A stretch of DNA of 64,000 nt, from the NCBI RefSeq assembly GCF_000292915.1, contig NC_018514.1:1-64000 (forward strand). The letters run 5' to 3'. The notes beneath the pieces were generated by a model. That model did not search any database. It saw only the letters and a program-made list of their open reading frames with translations, and had not been told where the DNA came from. The stretch comes from Burkholderia cepacia GG4 (GTDB lineage: Bacteria; Pseudomonadota; Gammaproteobacteria; Burkholderiales; Burkholderiaceae). Positions 1-8,794 of this stretch are shown here, piece after piece. A program made the translations under genes and the position numbers. Every line of letters begins with the position of its first letter. Within the stretch, counting starts at the first letter, position 1.

Positions 1-109
1 CTGCAGGATCCGAAGCGACAAGTTGGATTCTCGTGTGTGATACACACAACCAAAATTACTGCTTCTTCCCAGATTGGTCGCGTTGCCAAGCAACGTGACA
101 ACCCTCTTT
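1..109 (+). other. 23S-5S rRNA internal spacer (partial)
   Basis: These bases lie directly upstream of the 5S gene and show no open frame or tRNA. They are taken to be the end of the 23S-5S spacer of an rRNA operon, whose 16S and 23S genes would lie before base 1. The 23S 3' end itself is not visible. Confidence 0.7.
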
Positions 110-222
110 GCCTGATGACCATAGCGAGTCGGTCCCACCCCTTCCCATCCCGAACAGGACCGTGAAACGACTCTACGCCGATGATAGTGCGGATTCCCGT
201 GTGAAAGTAGGTAATCGTCAGG
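110..222 (+). rRNA. rrf: 5S ribosomal RNA
   Basis: This is the 5S RNA of the large ribosomal subunit. The sequence begins GCCTGATGACCATAGCGAG, holds the CCCATCCCGAACAGGACCG core, and ends in a segment that pairs with the 5' end (GCCTGA with TCAGGC), giving the closing helix. The length of about 113 nt fits betaproteobacterial 5S. It is the last gene of an rRNA operon, since a strong terminator follows within about 15 bases. The exact ends may shift by one or two bases. Confidence 0.97.
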
Positions 223-237
223 CTCCCTAAGCCAAGA

Positions 238-265
238 ACCCCCGCCCGAAAGGCGGGGGTTTTTG
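238..265 (+). terminator. rRNA operon intrinsic terminator
   Basis: A GC-rich stem (ACCCCCGCC pairing with GGCGGGGGT) closes on a short CGAA loop and is followed by a T run. It sits about 15 bases after the 5S gene and is in the right place to end the rRNA transcript. Confidence 0.93.
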
Positions 266-332
266 CATATCGGCGATCGAAATGCACGCGAGCCGGCAAG
301 CACAATGCGGCCGGAGCTGAGGCGGCCGACGG

Positions 333-521
333 TCACGGATCAGGCATCTGCCATCCTCGAGCAATCCGCCGCCAAGCCCCTCTGATATCCTCGGGACGTT
401 CTTCTACGGACCAGACCCATCCACCTTCAGTCAGCGTCCGGTCGATGTCGACACATTCAATGACGATGTCTTGATGGTCGATGATGACCGACGTTCGTCG
501 ACGATGATCGATAAATGCCAT
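333..521 (-). CDS. small hypothetical protein (62 aa)
   Basis: An open frame of 62 codons starting MAFIDHRRRTSV and ending GWQMPDP. I do not recognise it. Its amino-acid mix is plausible for a soluble protein, with acidic, aromatic and hydrophobic residues alternating in the second half. Third codon positions are only about half G or C, far below the neighbouring genes. Either it is an atypical, possibly acquired gene or it is not coding. No strong ribosome binding site precedes the chosen ATG, and an in-frame ATG 33 codons further upstream gives a less protein-like extension. It lies between the rRNA terminator and the exporter, on the opposite strand to both. Confidence 0.3.
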   Translation of the reverse strand: MAFIDHRRRTSVIIDHQDIVIECVDIDRTLTEGGWVWSVEERPEDIRGAWRRIARGWQMPDP

Positions 522-774
522 CTTCTGGCGAAAATTCCCTGCTTCATCCACCGGTCTTTCGACACACCCTGTCGACCTGACCGTGTGCGCCCTTCGGCGA
601 ACGCACCACGAAATCGTCATAAAAATCTATGCGCATAAAGTCCGTTCGCGCGACATGCGCTGCAGAGCGGAGAGCGGGCCCTTCGGGGTAATATCGCCAT
701 TCGTCCCGATTCGCGGCGCTTGCCCACACCTGCTGGCGATCGGTGTCTTTCGCATTCCCTCTCCTGCATCGTTC

Positions 775-2199
775 ATGACTGACAGCCCCGCTCAAGGTGG
801 TCGGACGACCGACTTCTTGCCGTATCTCGTTGCCGCAACGTTCTTCATGGAGTACCTCGACACGACCGTGATCGCGACTGCGCTGCCGCAAATGGCGCAG
901 TCGTTCGGTGTCGGTCCGAACGCGCTGAGCCTCGGGATGACGGCCTATATGCTTGCACTGGCGGTGTTCATCCCGATCAGCGGCTGGATCGCGGACCGCT
1001 ATGGATCGCGCACGGTATTCGCGAGCGCGATCGTCGTCTTTACCGGTGCGTCGGTGCTGTGCGGGCTGTCCGAGGGTGTCATGACGTTCACGGCTGCACG
1101 GCTGCTGCAGGGCGTCGGCGGGGCGATGATGGTTCCGGTCGGACGGATGATCGTCGTGCGCAGCACCGAGAAGGCGAAGCTGATGCGAGCGATCGCGACG
1201 ATCACGTGGCCGGGCATCGTCGCGCCTGTCGTCGGGCCACCGATCGGCGGCTTCATCACGACCTATGCGTCATGGCGCTGGATCTTCCTGCTGAACGTCC
1301 CTTTCGGTATTGCCGCGCTCGTCTGTACCTGGCTGATCGTCCGGAACACGCGGGCCGACGAGCAACGGCCGCTCGACTGGGTTGGCTTCGTGCTGGCCGG
1401 TGGCGCATTGACTTGTCTGTTGATCGGTACCGAAGCGGCCGGCCAGCAGGATGTCGACTTCACGCGCGCGGGCGTCCTGGTGGGTGCGAGCGTGCTGTTC
1501 GGCGCGGCCGCGTGGTTGCATGCGCGACGCTGCGCGCATCCGCTGCTAGATTTCACCACGCTGAAGGTGCCGACCTTCTCGGTGACGGTGATCACCGGTT
1601 CGATCACGCGCATGGCGATCAACGCCGTGCCGTACCTGCTGCCGCTGTTGTTCCAGATCGGCTTCGGGCTGTCGCCGTTCCAGTCCGGCCTGTTGCTGCT
1701 CGCGAGCGCGCTCGGCAATCTGGGGATGAAGGCGGGAACGTCGTGGATTCTCGACCGATATGGCTTCCGGCGCGTTGCACTCGTCGACGTGACAATCGTC
1801 GGCATTTTCACGATTGCGTGCGGATGGCTGACCGCGTCGACGCCGCTGGCGATCACGCTGCTCGTCGTATTCGTCTACGGACTCACGCGGTCGATGCAGT
1901 TCACGACGCTCGCGACACTCGCCTATGCGGATATCCCGGCTCATCAGACGAGTGCGGCCAGCACGTTGTGGAGTGCCGCACAGCAAATGACGATCGGGAT
2001 GGGAATCGCGTTCGGTGCGTTGTCGCTGCGGCTCGCGGCGTTGGTGCGCGGCGATGAGGCCGGCATGCATTACGTCCTCGACGATTTCCGCTGGGCCTTC
2101 GTCGCGGCAGGCGTGCTCGCGCTGCTGACGTTGCCCGGCTATGCGCGGCTGGCCTCCAATGCAGGCGACCGGCTGCGGGCGAGTGTGGCGCGAGGGTAG
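775..2199 (+). CDS. MFS multidrug exporter, DHA2 (EmrB/QacA) type
   Basis: This is an inner-membrane drug:H+ antiporter of about 474 residues, the usual size for 14-helix DHA2 proteins. The start is the ATG that opens MTDSPAQGG. The 64 upstream in-frame codons are rich in Arg and Cys, do not look like protein, and are left out. Family features are visible in order: the first helix with MEYLDTTVIATALPQM, the loop between helices 2 and 3 with GWIADRYGSRTVF, and the antiporter motif C region GVGGAMMVPVGR followed by PVVGPPIGGF. The substrate cannot be told. No periplasmic adaptor (EmrA-like) gene is adjacent, so it probably works alone or with a partner elsewhere. Confidence 0.9.
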   Translation: MTDSPAQGGRTTDFLPYLVAATFFMEYLDTTVIATALPQMAQSFGVGPNALSLGMTAYMLALAVFIPISGWIADRYGSRTVFASAIVVFTGASVLCGLSEGVMTFTAARLLQGVGGAMMVPVGRMIVVRSTEKAKLMRAIATITWPGIVAPVVGPPIGGFITTYASWRWIFLLNVPFGIAALVCTWLIVRNTRADEQRPLDWVGFVLAGGALTCLLIGTEAAGQQDVDFTRAGVLVGASVLFGAAAWLHARRCAHPLLDFTTLKVPTFSVTVITGSITRMAINAVPYLLPLLFQIGFGLSPFQSGLLLLASALGNLGMKAGTSWILDRYGFRRVALVDVTIVGIFTIACGWLTASTPLAITLLVVFVYGLTRSMQFTTLATLAYADIPAHQTSAASTLWSAAQQMTIGMGIAFGALSLRLAALVRGDEAGMHYVLDDFRWAFVAAGVLALLTLPGYARLASNAGDRLRASVARG

Positions 2200-2423
2200 G
2201 TCGAACGGAGAATCGAATTTGCACCGAGACAGGTGAGCGCGTCTGTTTTCCGTCGCTCACCCGAAACACCGATCCGTTGTGGTTGCGTTGGCCCCACGGT
2301 CAGCGCAATCGGTCATTTGTCACTGTTGCGGGTGCCTGAGCAGCAACGCGGTGCTCCCGGCACGAACCGGAAATCATTCGCGTGACGAACGTCGAGACGG
2401 CACCACGCTCGTCCTCGCTGCCG

Positions 2424-3173
2424 TCACTGTGCGTCATGAAAGATGACGCCGACCGTGTGGCGGTGGCCGCTGTGGATCCGGCTCACGCCGTGGCGCAGGT
2501 TGACGCGATAGACGCCGCGCGTCCCCTGCACGGGTCTGCCGTGCACGGCGAAGATCACCGCGTCACCCTGCATCAGCGGCACCACTTCCGCCCGTGATTG
2601 CATGCGTGGCCGCTGTTCCGTCAACACGAACTCCCCGCCCGTGAAATCGCGGCCCGGCGCCGACAGCAGGATCGCGACCTGCAGCGGAAACACGTGCTCG
2701 CCATAAAGATCCTGATGAAGACAGTTGTAGTCGTCGGGACCGTATTGCAAGATCAGCGGCGTCGGTCGCGTCTGCCCCGCCGCATGACAGCGATCGAGGA
2801 ATGTCATGTGGTCTTTCGGATAGCGCACGTCGATTCCGAGTGCCTGGTTCCAGCGATTCGCGATGGGTGCGAGATGCGGGTAGAGCGTCGCGCGCAGCTC
2901 GGCAATGACCGCGGGCAGCGGGTACGCGAAATACTTGTATTCGCCGCGGCCGAATCCGTGCCGCGCCATCACGACGCGTGAACGATAAAGCGCATCCCGC
3001 GAATAGAGCGACGCGAGCGCATCGCATTCGTTCGTCGAAATCAGGCCCGGCACACGCGCGCATCCATGGCGATCGAGCTCGGCACCGACAGTCGGCCAGT
3101 CGATGGCGTCGACGCGTTGTGCGATGTCCGGCGGTTCGACGGCAGGTTGCAGATCGGCGATGTTCACGGGCAT
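2424..3173 (-). CDS. 2-oxoglutarate/Fe(II) oxygenase, Oxygenase-NA-like
   Basis: A predicted non-haem iron dioxygenase of 249 residues. The iron ligands of the double-stranded beta-helix fold can be picked out: His153 and Asp155 in CLHQDLYGEH, and His228 in NLRHGVSR. Arg238, ten residues further on, fits the 2-oxoglutarate carboxylate binder. The layout resembles the small bacterial prolyl-hydroxylase-like family often annotated only as 2OG-Fe(II) oxygenase; the substrate is unknown. There is no signal peptide, so it should act in the cytoplasm. It is convergent with the exporter to its left, and no neighbour suggests a partner. Confidence 0.85.
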   Translation of the reverse strand: MPVNIADLQPAVEPPDIAQRVDAIDWPTVGAELDRHGCARVPGLISTNECDALASLYSRDALYRSRVVMARHGFGRGEYKYFAYPLPAVIAELRATLYPHLAPIANRWNQALGIDVRYPKDHMTFLDRCHAAGQTRPTPLILQYGPDDYNCLHQDLYGEHVFPLQVAILLSAPGRDFTGGEFVLTEQRPRMQSRAEVVPLMQGDAVIFAVHGRPVQGTRGVYRVNLRHGVSRIHSGHRHTVGVIFHDAQ

Positions 3174-3378
3174 CCCTCGGTTCGTCAGCGATGTGGCGCC
3201 GAGCCGTGCGGAATGCCCGGAAGCATTGCGTGCACGGTTGGAGCCACGAAGAAAGTTGATGAACCCAGTCTAGCGACGTTCGTCTGCAGGTGCGCTCCAG
3301 ATCTTGCGCTTCAATTCGGAAGCGAGAGGGGAAGGCACGGGACGCTCACGGACACATCGAAGGCTGCGACGTATCGGT

Positions 3379-3410
3379 GCGGAGAGGCGGAGAAGCGGAG
3401 AGGCGGAGAA
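3379..3410. repeat. tandem octamer repeat, four copies
   Basis: Four head-to-tail octamers alternate between gcggagag and gcggagaa, so the array can also be read as two exact 16-bp units. It lies in the non-coding stretch about 60 bases beyond the stop codon of the phosphate transporter gene. Confidence 0.85.
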
Positions 3411-3472
3411 GCGAGCGGCGAATCTTCCACGACGGGCGGCCGGCTCACACCGGCCACCCGTCGCAGCGCGAA

Positions 3473-5065
3473 TCAGGTCATCGACCGGAACAACCAGTAG
3501 AGCCCGCCGGCAAGCACGATCGACGCCGGCAGCGTCAGCACCCACGCGAGCACGAGGCTGCGCACCGTGCCCCATTGCAGCCCCGAACCGTTCGCCGCCA
3601 TCGTACCCGCGACACCCGACGACAGCACGTGTGTCGTCGACACCGGCAGCCCGTACACGTCGGCGGCGCCGATCGTCAGCATCGCGACGAGTTCGGCCGA
3701 TGCGCCCTGTCCATACGTCAGATGCTGCTTGCCGATTTTCTCGCCGACGGTCACGACGATCCGCTTCCAGCCGACCATCGTGCCGAGGCCCAGCGCGATC
3801 GCGACGGCAACCTTCACCCACGTCGGAATGAATTTGGTCGCGTGGTCGAGCTGCTTGCGATAGTTGTCGATCGCGAGCTTGTCGTCGGCGGCGAACGCGG
3901 GCTGACCCGACTTCTCGATCAGGCGGATTGCTTCGGATACCAGATACATCGTGTTGCGCACGTTGTCGACGTCGCGCAGCGGCACGGCTGCCATCGAGCC
4001 CGACGCGCCGACTGCGGTCGCGAGCGACGTCGACAGCTGCTGCACGGCCGGCAGCACGGCGGGCGTCAGTTCACGACGCTGCACGTAGTGTTCGACGTCG
4101 GCGCGCGGGTTCGCGGACGGTGCGACGCCGTTCGTGTACTTCCCGAATGTCGCGGCCGCCTGGTTCGCGACCGCCACGAACGTTTGCGATTCGGCCGGCG
4201 TGACGGCCTTGTTCAGTGCATAAGCAGTCGGTACCGTGCCGATCAGGATCAGCATGATGAGGCCCATCCCTTTCTGCCCGTCGTTCGAACCGTGCGCGAA
4301 CGACACGCCCGTGCAGGTCAGGATCAGCAGGCAGCGAATCCAGAACGGCGGCGGCTGATCCTTCGGCGGTTCCTTGTACAACTCCGGAATCCGCACGAGC
4401 GCCTTCAGCACGAGCAGCAGCAGCGCCGCGCACAGAAAGCCGACAATCGGCGAGAACAGCAGCGACTTGCCGACGCCGAGCGCCTGGCCCCAGTCGACGC
4501 CGCTCGTGCCGGACGGCCCGTGCATCAGCTGGTTCATCAGCCCGACGCCGATGATCGACCCGATCAGCGTATGCGAGCTCGACGACGGCAACCCGAAATA
4601 CCAGGTCGCGAGGTTCCAGACGATCGCGGCGATCAGCAGCGCGAACACCATCGCGAAGCCTGCGCCGCTGCCGACCTGCAGGATCAGCTCGACCGGCAGC
4701 AACTGCAGGATGCCGAACGCGACGGCACCGCTCGAGACCATCACGCCGAGGAAGTTCCACATGCCAGACCAGATCACCGCGACATTCGGCGTCAGCGAGT
4801 GGGTGTAGATCACGGTCGCGACCGCATTCGCGGTGTCGTGGAAGCCGTTGACGAATTCGAAGCCGAGCGCGATCAGCAGTGCAGCGCCGAGCATCAGGTA
4901 CGGGAACAGCGATTCTTCGCGGATCGGCGACAGATCGGCGATCAGGTGGGTCGCGATGTATACGGCGCCGATCGCGAGCACCAGCAGGAAGACGGCATAG
5001 CCGATCTGCCGGGTGCGTTCGGTGGCGCCGGAAGGGTTCGCGGTGGACGAAGCAGGCTGATTCAT
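3473..5065 (-). CDS. pitA: low-affinity inorganic phosphate transporter, PiT family
   Basis: An integral membrane symporter that takes up phosphate, probably as metal phosphate with protons. The 530-residue product carries both inverted PiT signatures. The N-terminal one is GFEFVNGFHDTANAVAT near residue 65, and the C-terminal one is YGLPVSTTHVLSSGVAGTM near residue 475. The first domain also holds SSSSHTLIGSIIGVGLM and, further on, FAHGSNDGQKGMG. A hydrophilic insert between the two halves (about residues 300-400) is typical of the E. coli PitA length class. It is monocistronic on the minus strand, and no phoU-like gene is adjacent. Confidence 0.93.
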   Translation of the reverse strand: MNQPASSTANPSGATERTRQIGYAVFLLVLAIGAVYIATHLIADLSPIREESLFPYLMLGAALLIALGFEFVNGFHDTANAVATVIYTHSLTPNVAVIWSGMWNFLGVMVSSGAVAFGILQLLPVELILQVGSGAGFAMVFALLIAAIVWNLATWYFGLPSSSSHTLIGSIIGVGLMNQLMHGPSGTSGVDWGQALGVGKSLLFSPIVGFLCAALLLLVLKALVRIPELYKEPPKDQPPPFWIRCLLILTCTGVSFAHGSNDGQKGMGLIMLILIGTVPTAYALNKAVTPAESQTFVAVANQAAATFGKYTNGVAPSANPRADVEHYVQRRELTPAVLPAVQQLSTSLATAVGASGSMAAVPLRDVDNVRNTMYLVSEAIRLIEKSGQPAFAADDKLAIDNYRKQLDHATKFIPTWVKVAVAIALGLGTMVGWKRIVVTVGEKIGKQHLTYGQGASAELVAMLTIGAADVYGLPVSTTHVLSSGVAGTMAANGSGLQWGTVRSLVLAWVLTLPASIVLAGGLYWLFRSMT

Positions 5066-5288
5066 GACGGCATCTCGTAAGGGAACCGTAGCCGATCCTA
5101 GCTTTCGCTACTCGTCAGTTTGATGACAGTCGGGAGGGCGAACAGTTGTCTTACCGGTGCGTAACGAATGGTGCCTTTCTTTCAAATGGTGACGCGACAT
5201 GCGGCGCCATCTCGCAGCGTCATCCATATAGTGAACACGGAGCTTGCGCATCGGCATGCGGACCGCGTCACATGTGTGGCGAGCGCGC

Positions 5289-6197
5289 CTAGCGCAGCAT
5301 GCGCGGCGCGCTCCACGTCGATTCGCGCGCCAGCGCGACGAACGAGGCCAGATAGTCGATTGACGCGTCCGCTTCGCGAATGCCGAGGAAGATCTGCTTC
5401 GCGATTCCTTTCTTGCCGAGCTTGACCGGCACGACCGGCATGCGGTCCGCGTATTCATCGGCTAGCCATCTCGGCAGCGCGGCCACGCCGCGCCCGCTCG
5501 CCACCATCTGCAGCATGATGTCGGTCGTCTCGATCGACTTGTGACGCCGCGGCACGATGCCGGCCGGCGTCAGGAACTGGTTGTAGATGTCGAGCCGGTC
5601 GGTCTCGACCGGGTAGGTGATCAGGACCTCGTCGGTCAATTGCTCGGGCGTCACGTAGTCGGCGTTCGCGAACCGGTGCGCATCCGCGACGACCAGCACC
5701 TGCTCGTAATCGAACACGGGATCGAAGCGCAGCCCCGGCTTGTTCAGCGGGTCGGGCGTCACGAGCACGTCGATGTCATGGCCGAACAGCGCGCCGATGC
5801 CGCCGAACTGGAAGCGCTGCTTCACGTCGACGTCGACGTCCGGCCAGCGCGACAGGTACGGCGACACGACCTTCAGCAGCCACTGGTAGCACGGATGGCA
5901 CTCCATCCCGATGCGCAGCGTGCCGCGCTCGCCCTTCGCGTACTGCTTCATCCGCTCCTCGGCGAGTTCGAACTGCGGCAGCAGCCGGTTCGCCAGTTTC
6001 AGCAGATATTGCCCGCCCTGCGTGAGCCGCAGGCCGCGTCCTTCCCGATCCCAGATCGGCGTGCCGAGCTGCTGCTCGATCTTCCTGACGGTATGGCTGA
6101 GCGCCGATTGCGTGAGATGCAGTGCATTGGCGGCCGCGGTCAGTGAGCCCTGGCGCTCGACTTCGCGGATCACGACGAGATGGAATCGTTCCAGCAT
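5289..6197 (-). CDS. metR: LysR-type methionine regulator MetR
   Basis: A transcriptional regulator of 302 residues with an N-terminal winged helix (about residues 1-60, with SLTAAANALHLTQSALSHTV) and a type-2 periplasmic-binding-fold effector domain. MetR of enteric bacteria binds homocysteine and activates metE. The assignment rests on the protein reading like MetR (for example ECHPCYQWL and PDVDVDVKQRFQFGG) and on its divergent position 127 bp from metE. The shared intergenic region contains overlapping TGAA/TTCA-type repeats suited to a LysR dimer pair. Confidence 0.92.
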   Translation of the reverse strand: MLERFHLVVIREVERQGSLTAAANALHLTQSALSHTVRKIEQQLGTPIWDREGRGLRLTQGGQYLLKLANRLLPQFELAEERMKQYAKGERGTLRIGMECHPCYQWLLKVVSPYLSRWPDVDVDVKQRFQFGGIGALFGHDIDVLVTPDPLNKPGLRFDPVFDYEQVLVVADAHRFANADYVTPEQLTDEVLITYPVETDRLDIYNQFLTPAGIVPRRHKSIETTDIMLQMVASGRGVAALPRWLADEYADRMPVVPVKLGKKGIAKQIFLGIREADASIDYLASFVALARESTWSAPRMLR

Positions 6198-6222
6198 GGA
6201 TATCGCTTACCCAACAGATACA

Positions 6223-6277
6223 TGAACAGATTTAATGGATGAATGAAATAATGCCATTTTATTTCATGGGATGAAAT
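6223..6277. promoter_or_regulatory. metR-metE divergent control region (MetR-like sites)
   Basis: Three related half-site pairs are visible. TGAACAGATTTAA (6223-6235) matches the MetR consensus TGAA-N5-TTCA at all but one fixed base. ATGAAATAA and TTATTTCAT (6243-6251 and 6259-6267) form a perfect 9-bp inverted repeat with a 7-bp spacer. The second of those arms also pairs with ATGAAAT (6271-6277) across GGG. MetR binding is an inference from this pattern and the gene order. Confidence 0.6.
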
Positions 6278-6324
6278 CCCTATGATGGCTGCCGGATCTT
6301 CAATTTCTTCTGGACGGCAGCTTC

Positions 6325-8619
6325 ATGGTTACGACACACAACCTCGGTTTTCCGCGCATCGGCGCGAAGCGCGAACTCAAGTTCGGTCTCGAACGCTACT
6401 GGAAGGGCGAATCGTCGCGCGACGAGCTGAAGGCACTCGGCGCCGAACTCCGCCAGCGCCACTGGAACGACCAGCGCGACCTCGATCTCGCACCGATCGG
6501 CGATTTCGCGTTCTATGACCAGGTGCTCGACATGAGCTTCACGCTCGGCAACCTGCCGAAGCGGGTGCAGGACTTCCACGGCGATGCGCTCGACAACTAT
6601 TTCCGCGTCGCGCGCGGCCGTTCGGCGCAATCGGCGGAAGAGCATGCGGCATGCTGCGGCGGTGTCGCGGCCGGTGAAATGACGAAGTGGTTCGACACGA
6701 ACTATCACTACATCGTCCCGGAATTCCATGCGGACACGAATTTCTCGCTCGATCCGTCGCGTCTGCTCCAGCAACTGGCAGAAGCGCAGGCGCAGGGCAT
6801 TGTCGCGAAGCCGGTGATCCTCGGCCCCGTCACGTATCTGTGGCTCGGCAAGGCGAAGGACGACTCCGATCGCCTCGCGCTGCTGCCGAAACTGCTGCCG
6901 GTCTATGGCGCGCTGCTCGACACGCTGACCGCGCAAGGCGTCGAATGGGTGCAGATCGACGAACCGATCCTCGTCACCGAGCTCGATGCCGAATGGCGCC
7001 AGGCCCTGCGCATCGCGTACGACTCGCTCGAGACGCGCCGCATCAAGCTGCTGCTCGCAACGTACTTCGGCCAGCTGCAGGACAACCTGACGCTGGCGGC
7101 GTCGTTGCCCGTCGACGGCCTGCATATCGATGCGATCAACGCCCGCGACGAAATCGATGCGCTCGTGCGCGAACTGCCGGCCGAGCGCGTGCTGTCGGTG
7201 GGCGCGATCAATGGTCGCAACATCTGGAAGACGGACCTGAACGCGGCGCTCGACTGGCTCGAACCGCTCGCGAAGCAACTGGGCGATCGCCTGTGGCTCG
7301 CCCCGTCGTGCTCGCTGCTGCACGTGCCGGTCGATCTCGCGAGCGAGGCGCAGCTCGACGCGGAGATCCGCTCGTGGCTTGCGTTCGCACTGCAGAAGCT
7401 CGACGAACTGAAGGTGCTCGCGACCGCGCTGAACGAAGGCCGCGACAAGGTGGCCGACGCGCTCGCCGCAAACGCGGCCGCGATCGATTCGCGCCGGCGC
7501 TCGCCGCGCGTGAACAACCCGGCGGTGAAGGCCGCGATCGCGCGCATCGACGCTCAGCTCGGCAACCGCGTGAGCCCCTATACGGAGCGCGCGCCGAAGC
7601 AGTCGGCGCGCCTGAACCTGCCGGCCTTCCCGACGACGACGATCGGCTCGTTCCCGCAGACCGCTGAAATTCGCCAGGCGCGCAGCCAGTTCAAGGCCGG
7701 TGCACTGGATGAAGCCGGCTACCGCAAGGCGATGCAGGCGGAGATCGCGCGCAGCGTGCGCGAACAGGAATCGCTCGAACTCGACGTGCTCGTGCATGGC
7801 GAAGCCGAACGCAACGACATGGTCGAATACTTCGGCGAGCAACTCGATGGCTACGCATTCAGCCAGTTCGGCTGGGTGCAGTCATACGGTTCGCGCTGCG
7901 TGAAGCCGCCGATCCTGTTCGGCGACATCAGCCGCCCGAAGGCGATGACGGTCGAATGGATCGCGTACGCACAGTCGCTGACGAACAAGCCGATGAAGGG
8001 CATGCTGACCGGCCCGGTGACGATCCTGAACTGGTCGTTCGTGCGCGACGACCAGCCGCGTTCGGTGTCGTGCTACCAGCTCGCGCTCGCGATCCGCGAC
8101 GAAGTGCTCGATCTCGAGCAGGCCGGCGTGCGCGTGATCCAGATCGACGAGGCCGCGTTGCGCGAAGGCCAGCCGCTGCGCCGCGTGCAATGGGGCGCAT
8201 ACCTGAAGTGGGCGGTCGAGTCGTTCCGCATCACCGCGAACGGCGTGCAGGACGACACGCAGATCCACACGCACATGTGCTATTCGGAGTTCAACGACAT
8301 CATCGCGTCGATCGCGGACATGGACGCGGATGTGATCACGATCGAAACGTCGCGCTCGGACATGGAGCTGCTCGACGCGTTCGACAGCTTCAGGTATCCG
8401 AACGAGATCGGGCCGGGCGTGTACGACATCCATTCGCCGAACATCCCGACGCAGGATCATATCGTCGGCCTGATGAAGAAGGCGGCGGAGCGGATTCCGG
8501 CGGAACGCCTGTGGGTGAACCCGGACTGCGGTCTGAAGACGCGCCAGTGGGCGGAAGTGATTCCTGCGCTGACGAACATGGTCGCCGCGGCGAAGACGCT
8601 GCGCAGCCAGGTGCAGTAA
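6325..8619 (+). CDS. metE: cobalamin-independent methionine synthase
   Basis: This cytoplasmic enzyme (5-methyltetrahydropteroyltriglutamate-homocysteine methyltransferase) makes the last step of methionine synthesis. At 764 residues it has the full family length of two fused barrels. The catalytic zinc set is visible in the C-terminal barrel: His and Cys in [12 protein letters not shown], Glu in [14 protein letters not shown], and Cys in [12 protein letters not shown]. The N-terminal half starts [19 protein letters not shown], as in known MetE proteins. It is transcribed away from metR and followed by a hairpin terminator, so it forms a single-gene unit, presumably controlled by MetR and homocysteine. 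Confidence 0.98.
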   Translation: MVTTHNLGFPRIGAKRELKFGLERYWKGESSRDELKALGAELRQRHWNDQRDLDLAPIGDFAFYDQVLDMSFTLGNLPKRVQDFHGDALDNYFRVARGRSAQSAEEHAACCGGVAAGEMTKWFDTNYHYIVPEFHADTNFSLDPSRLLQQLAEAQAQGIVAKPVILGPVTYLWLGKAKDDSDRLALLPKLLPVYGALLDTLTAQGVEWVQIDEPILVTELDAEWRQALRIAYDSLETRRIKLLLATYFGQLQDNLTLAASLPVDGLHIDAINARDEIDALVRELPAERVLSVGAINGRNIWKTDLNAALDWLEPLAKQLGDRLWLAPSCSLLHVPVDLASEAQLDAEIRSWLAFALQKLDELKVLATALNEGRDKVADALAANAAAIDSRRRSPRVNNPAVKAAIARIDAQLGNRVSPYTERAPKQSARLNLPAFPTTTIGSFPQTAEIRQARSQFKAGALDEAGYRKAMQAEIARSVREQESLELDVLVHGEAERNDMVEYFGEQLDGYAFSQFGWVQSYGSRCVKPPILFGDISRPKAMTVEWIAYAQSLTNKPMKGMLTGPVTILNWSFVRDDQPRSVSCYQLALAIRDEVLDLEQAGVRVIQIDEAALREGQPLRRVQWGAYLKWAVESFRITANGVQDDTQIHTHMCYSEFNDIIASIADMDADVITIETSRSDMELLDAFDSFRYPNEIGPGVYDIHSPNIPTQDHIVGLMKKAAERIPAERLWVNPDCGLKTRQWAEVIPALTNMVAAAKTLRSQVQ

Positions 8620-8675
8620 CGCAGCGAATGCTACGCGCATGCCGTCGCGATCGATGATCCGGCGGCAAACACTTG

Positions 8676-8700
8676 CGGCCCGCATGTGCGGGCCGTTTGT
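8676..8700 (+). terminator. metE intrinsic terminator
   Basis: A perfect inverted repeat, CGGCCCGCA with TGCGGGCCG, has almost no loop and is followed by TTTGT. It lies about 55 bases after the metE stop codon. Confidence 0.75.
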
Positions 8701-8758
8701 CATCGTGAATGTTCAGGGATGCAGGGGCGTGGCGGCGTGCCGCCGGACGCCCAATGCA

Positions 8759-8786
8759 AACGGGCAGGCGATATTGCCTGCCCGTT
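8759..8786 (-). terminator. terminator of the MHS transporter gene
   Basis: Eleven-base arms (AACGGGCAGGC and GCCTGCCCGTT) surround a six-base loop. On the minus strand the stem is followed by TTTGC. It lies about ten bases beyond the transporter stop and could also stop leftover metE transcripts from the other side. Confidence 0.75.
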
Positions 8787-8794
8787 GCGTGACG

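Noticed and set aside
544..891. A minus-strand open frame over the start of the exporter gene
   Set aside because: It overlaps the exporter N-terminus, which has a clear transporter signature, and its own composition is Arg-rich and without pattern.
3379..3410. The octamer array as a short CRISPR array
   Set aside because: Units are eight bases with no spacers, so it is a simple tandem repeat.
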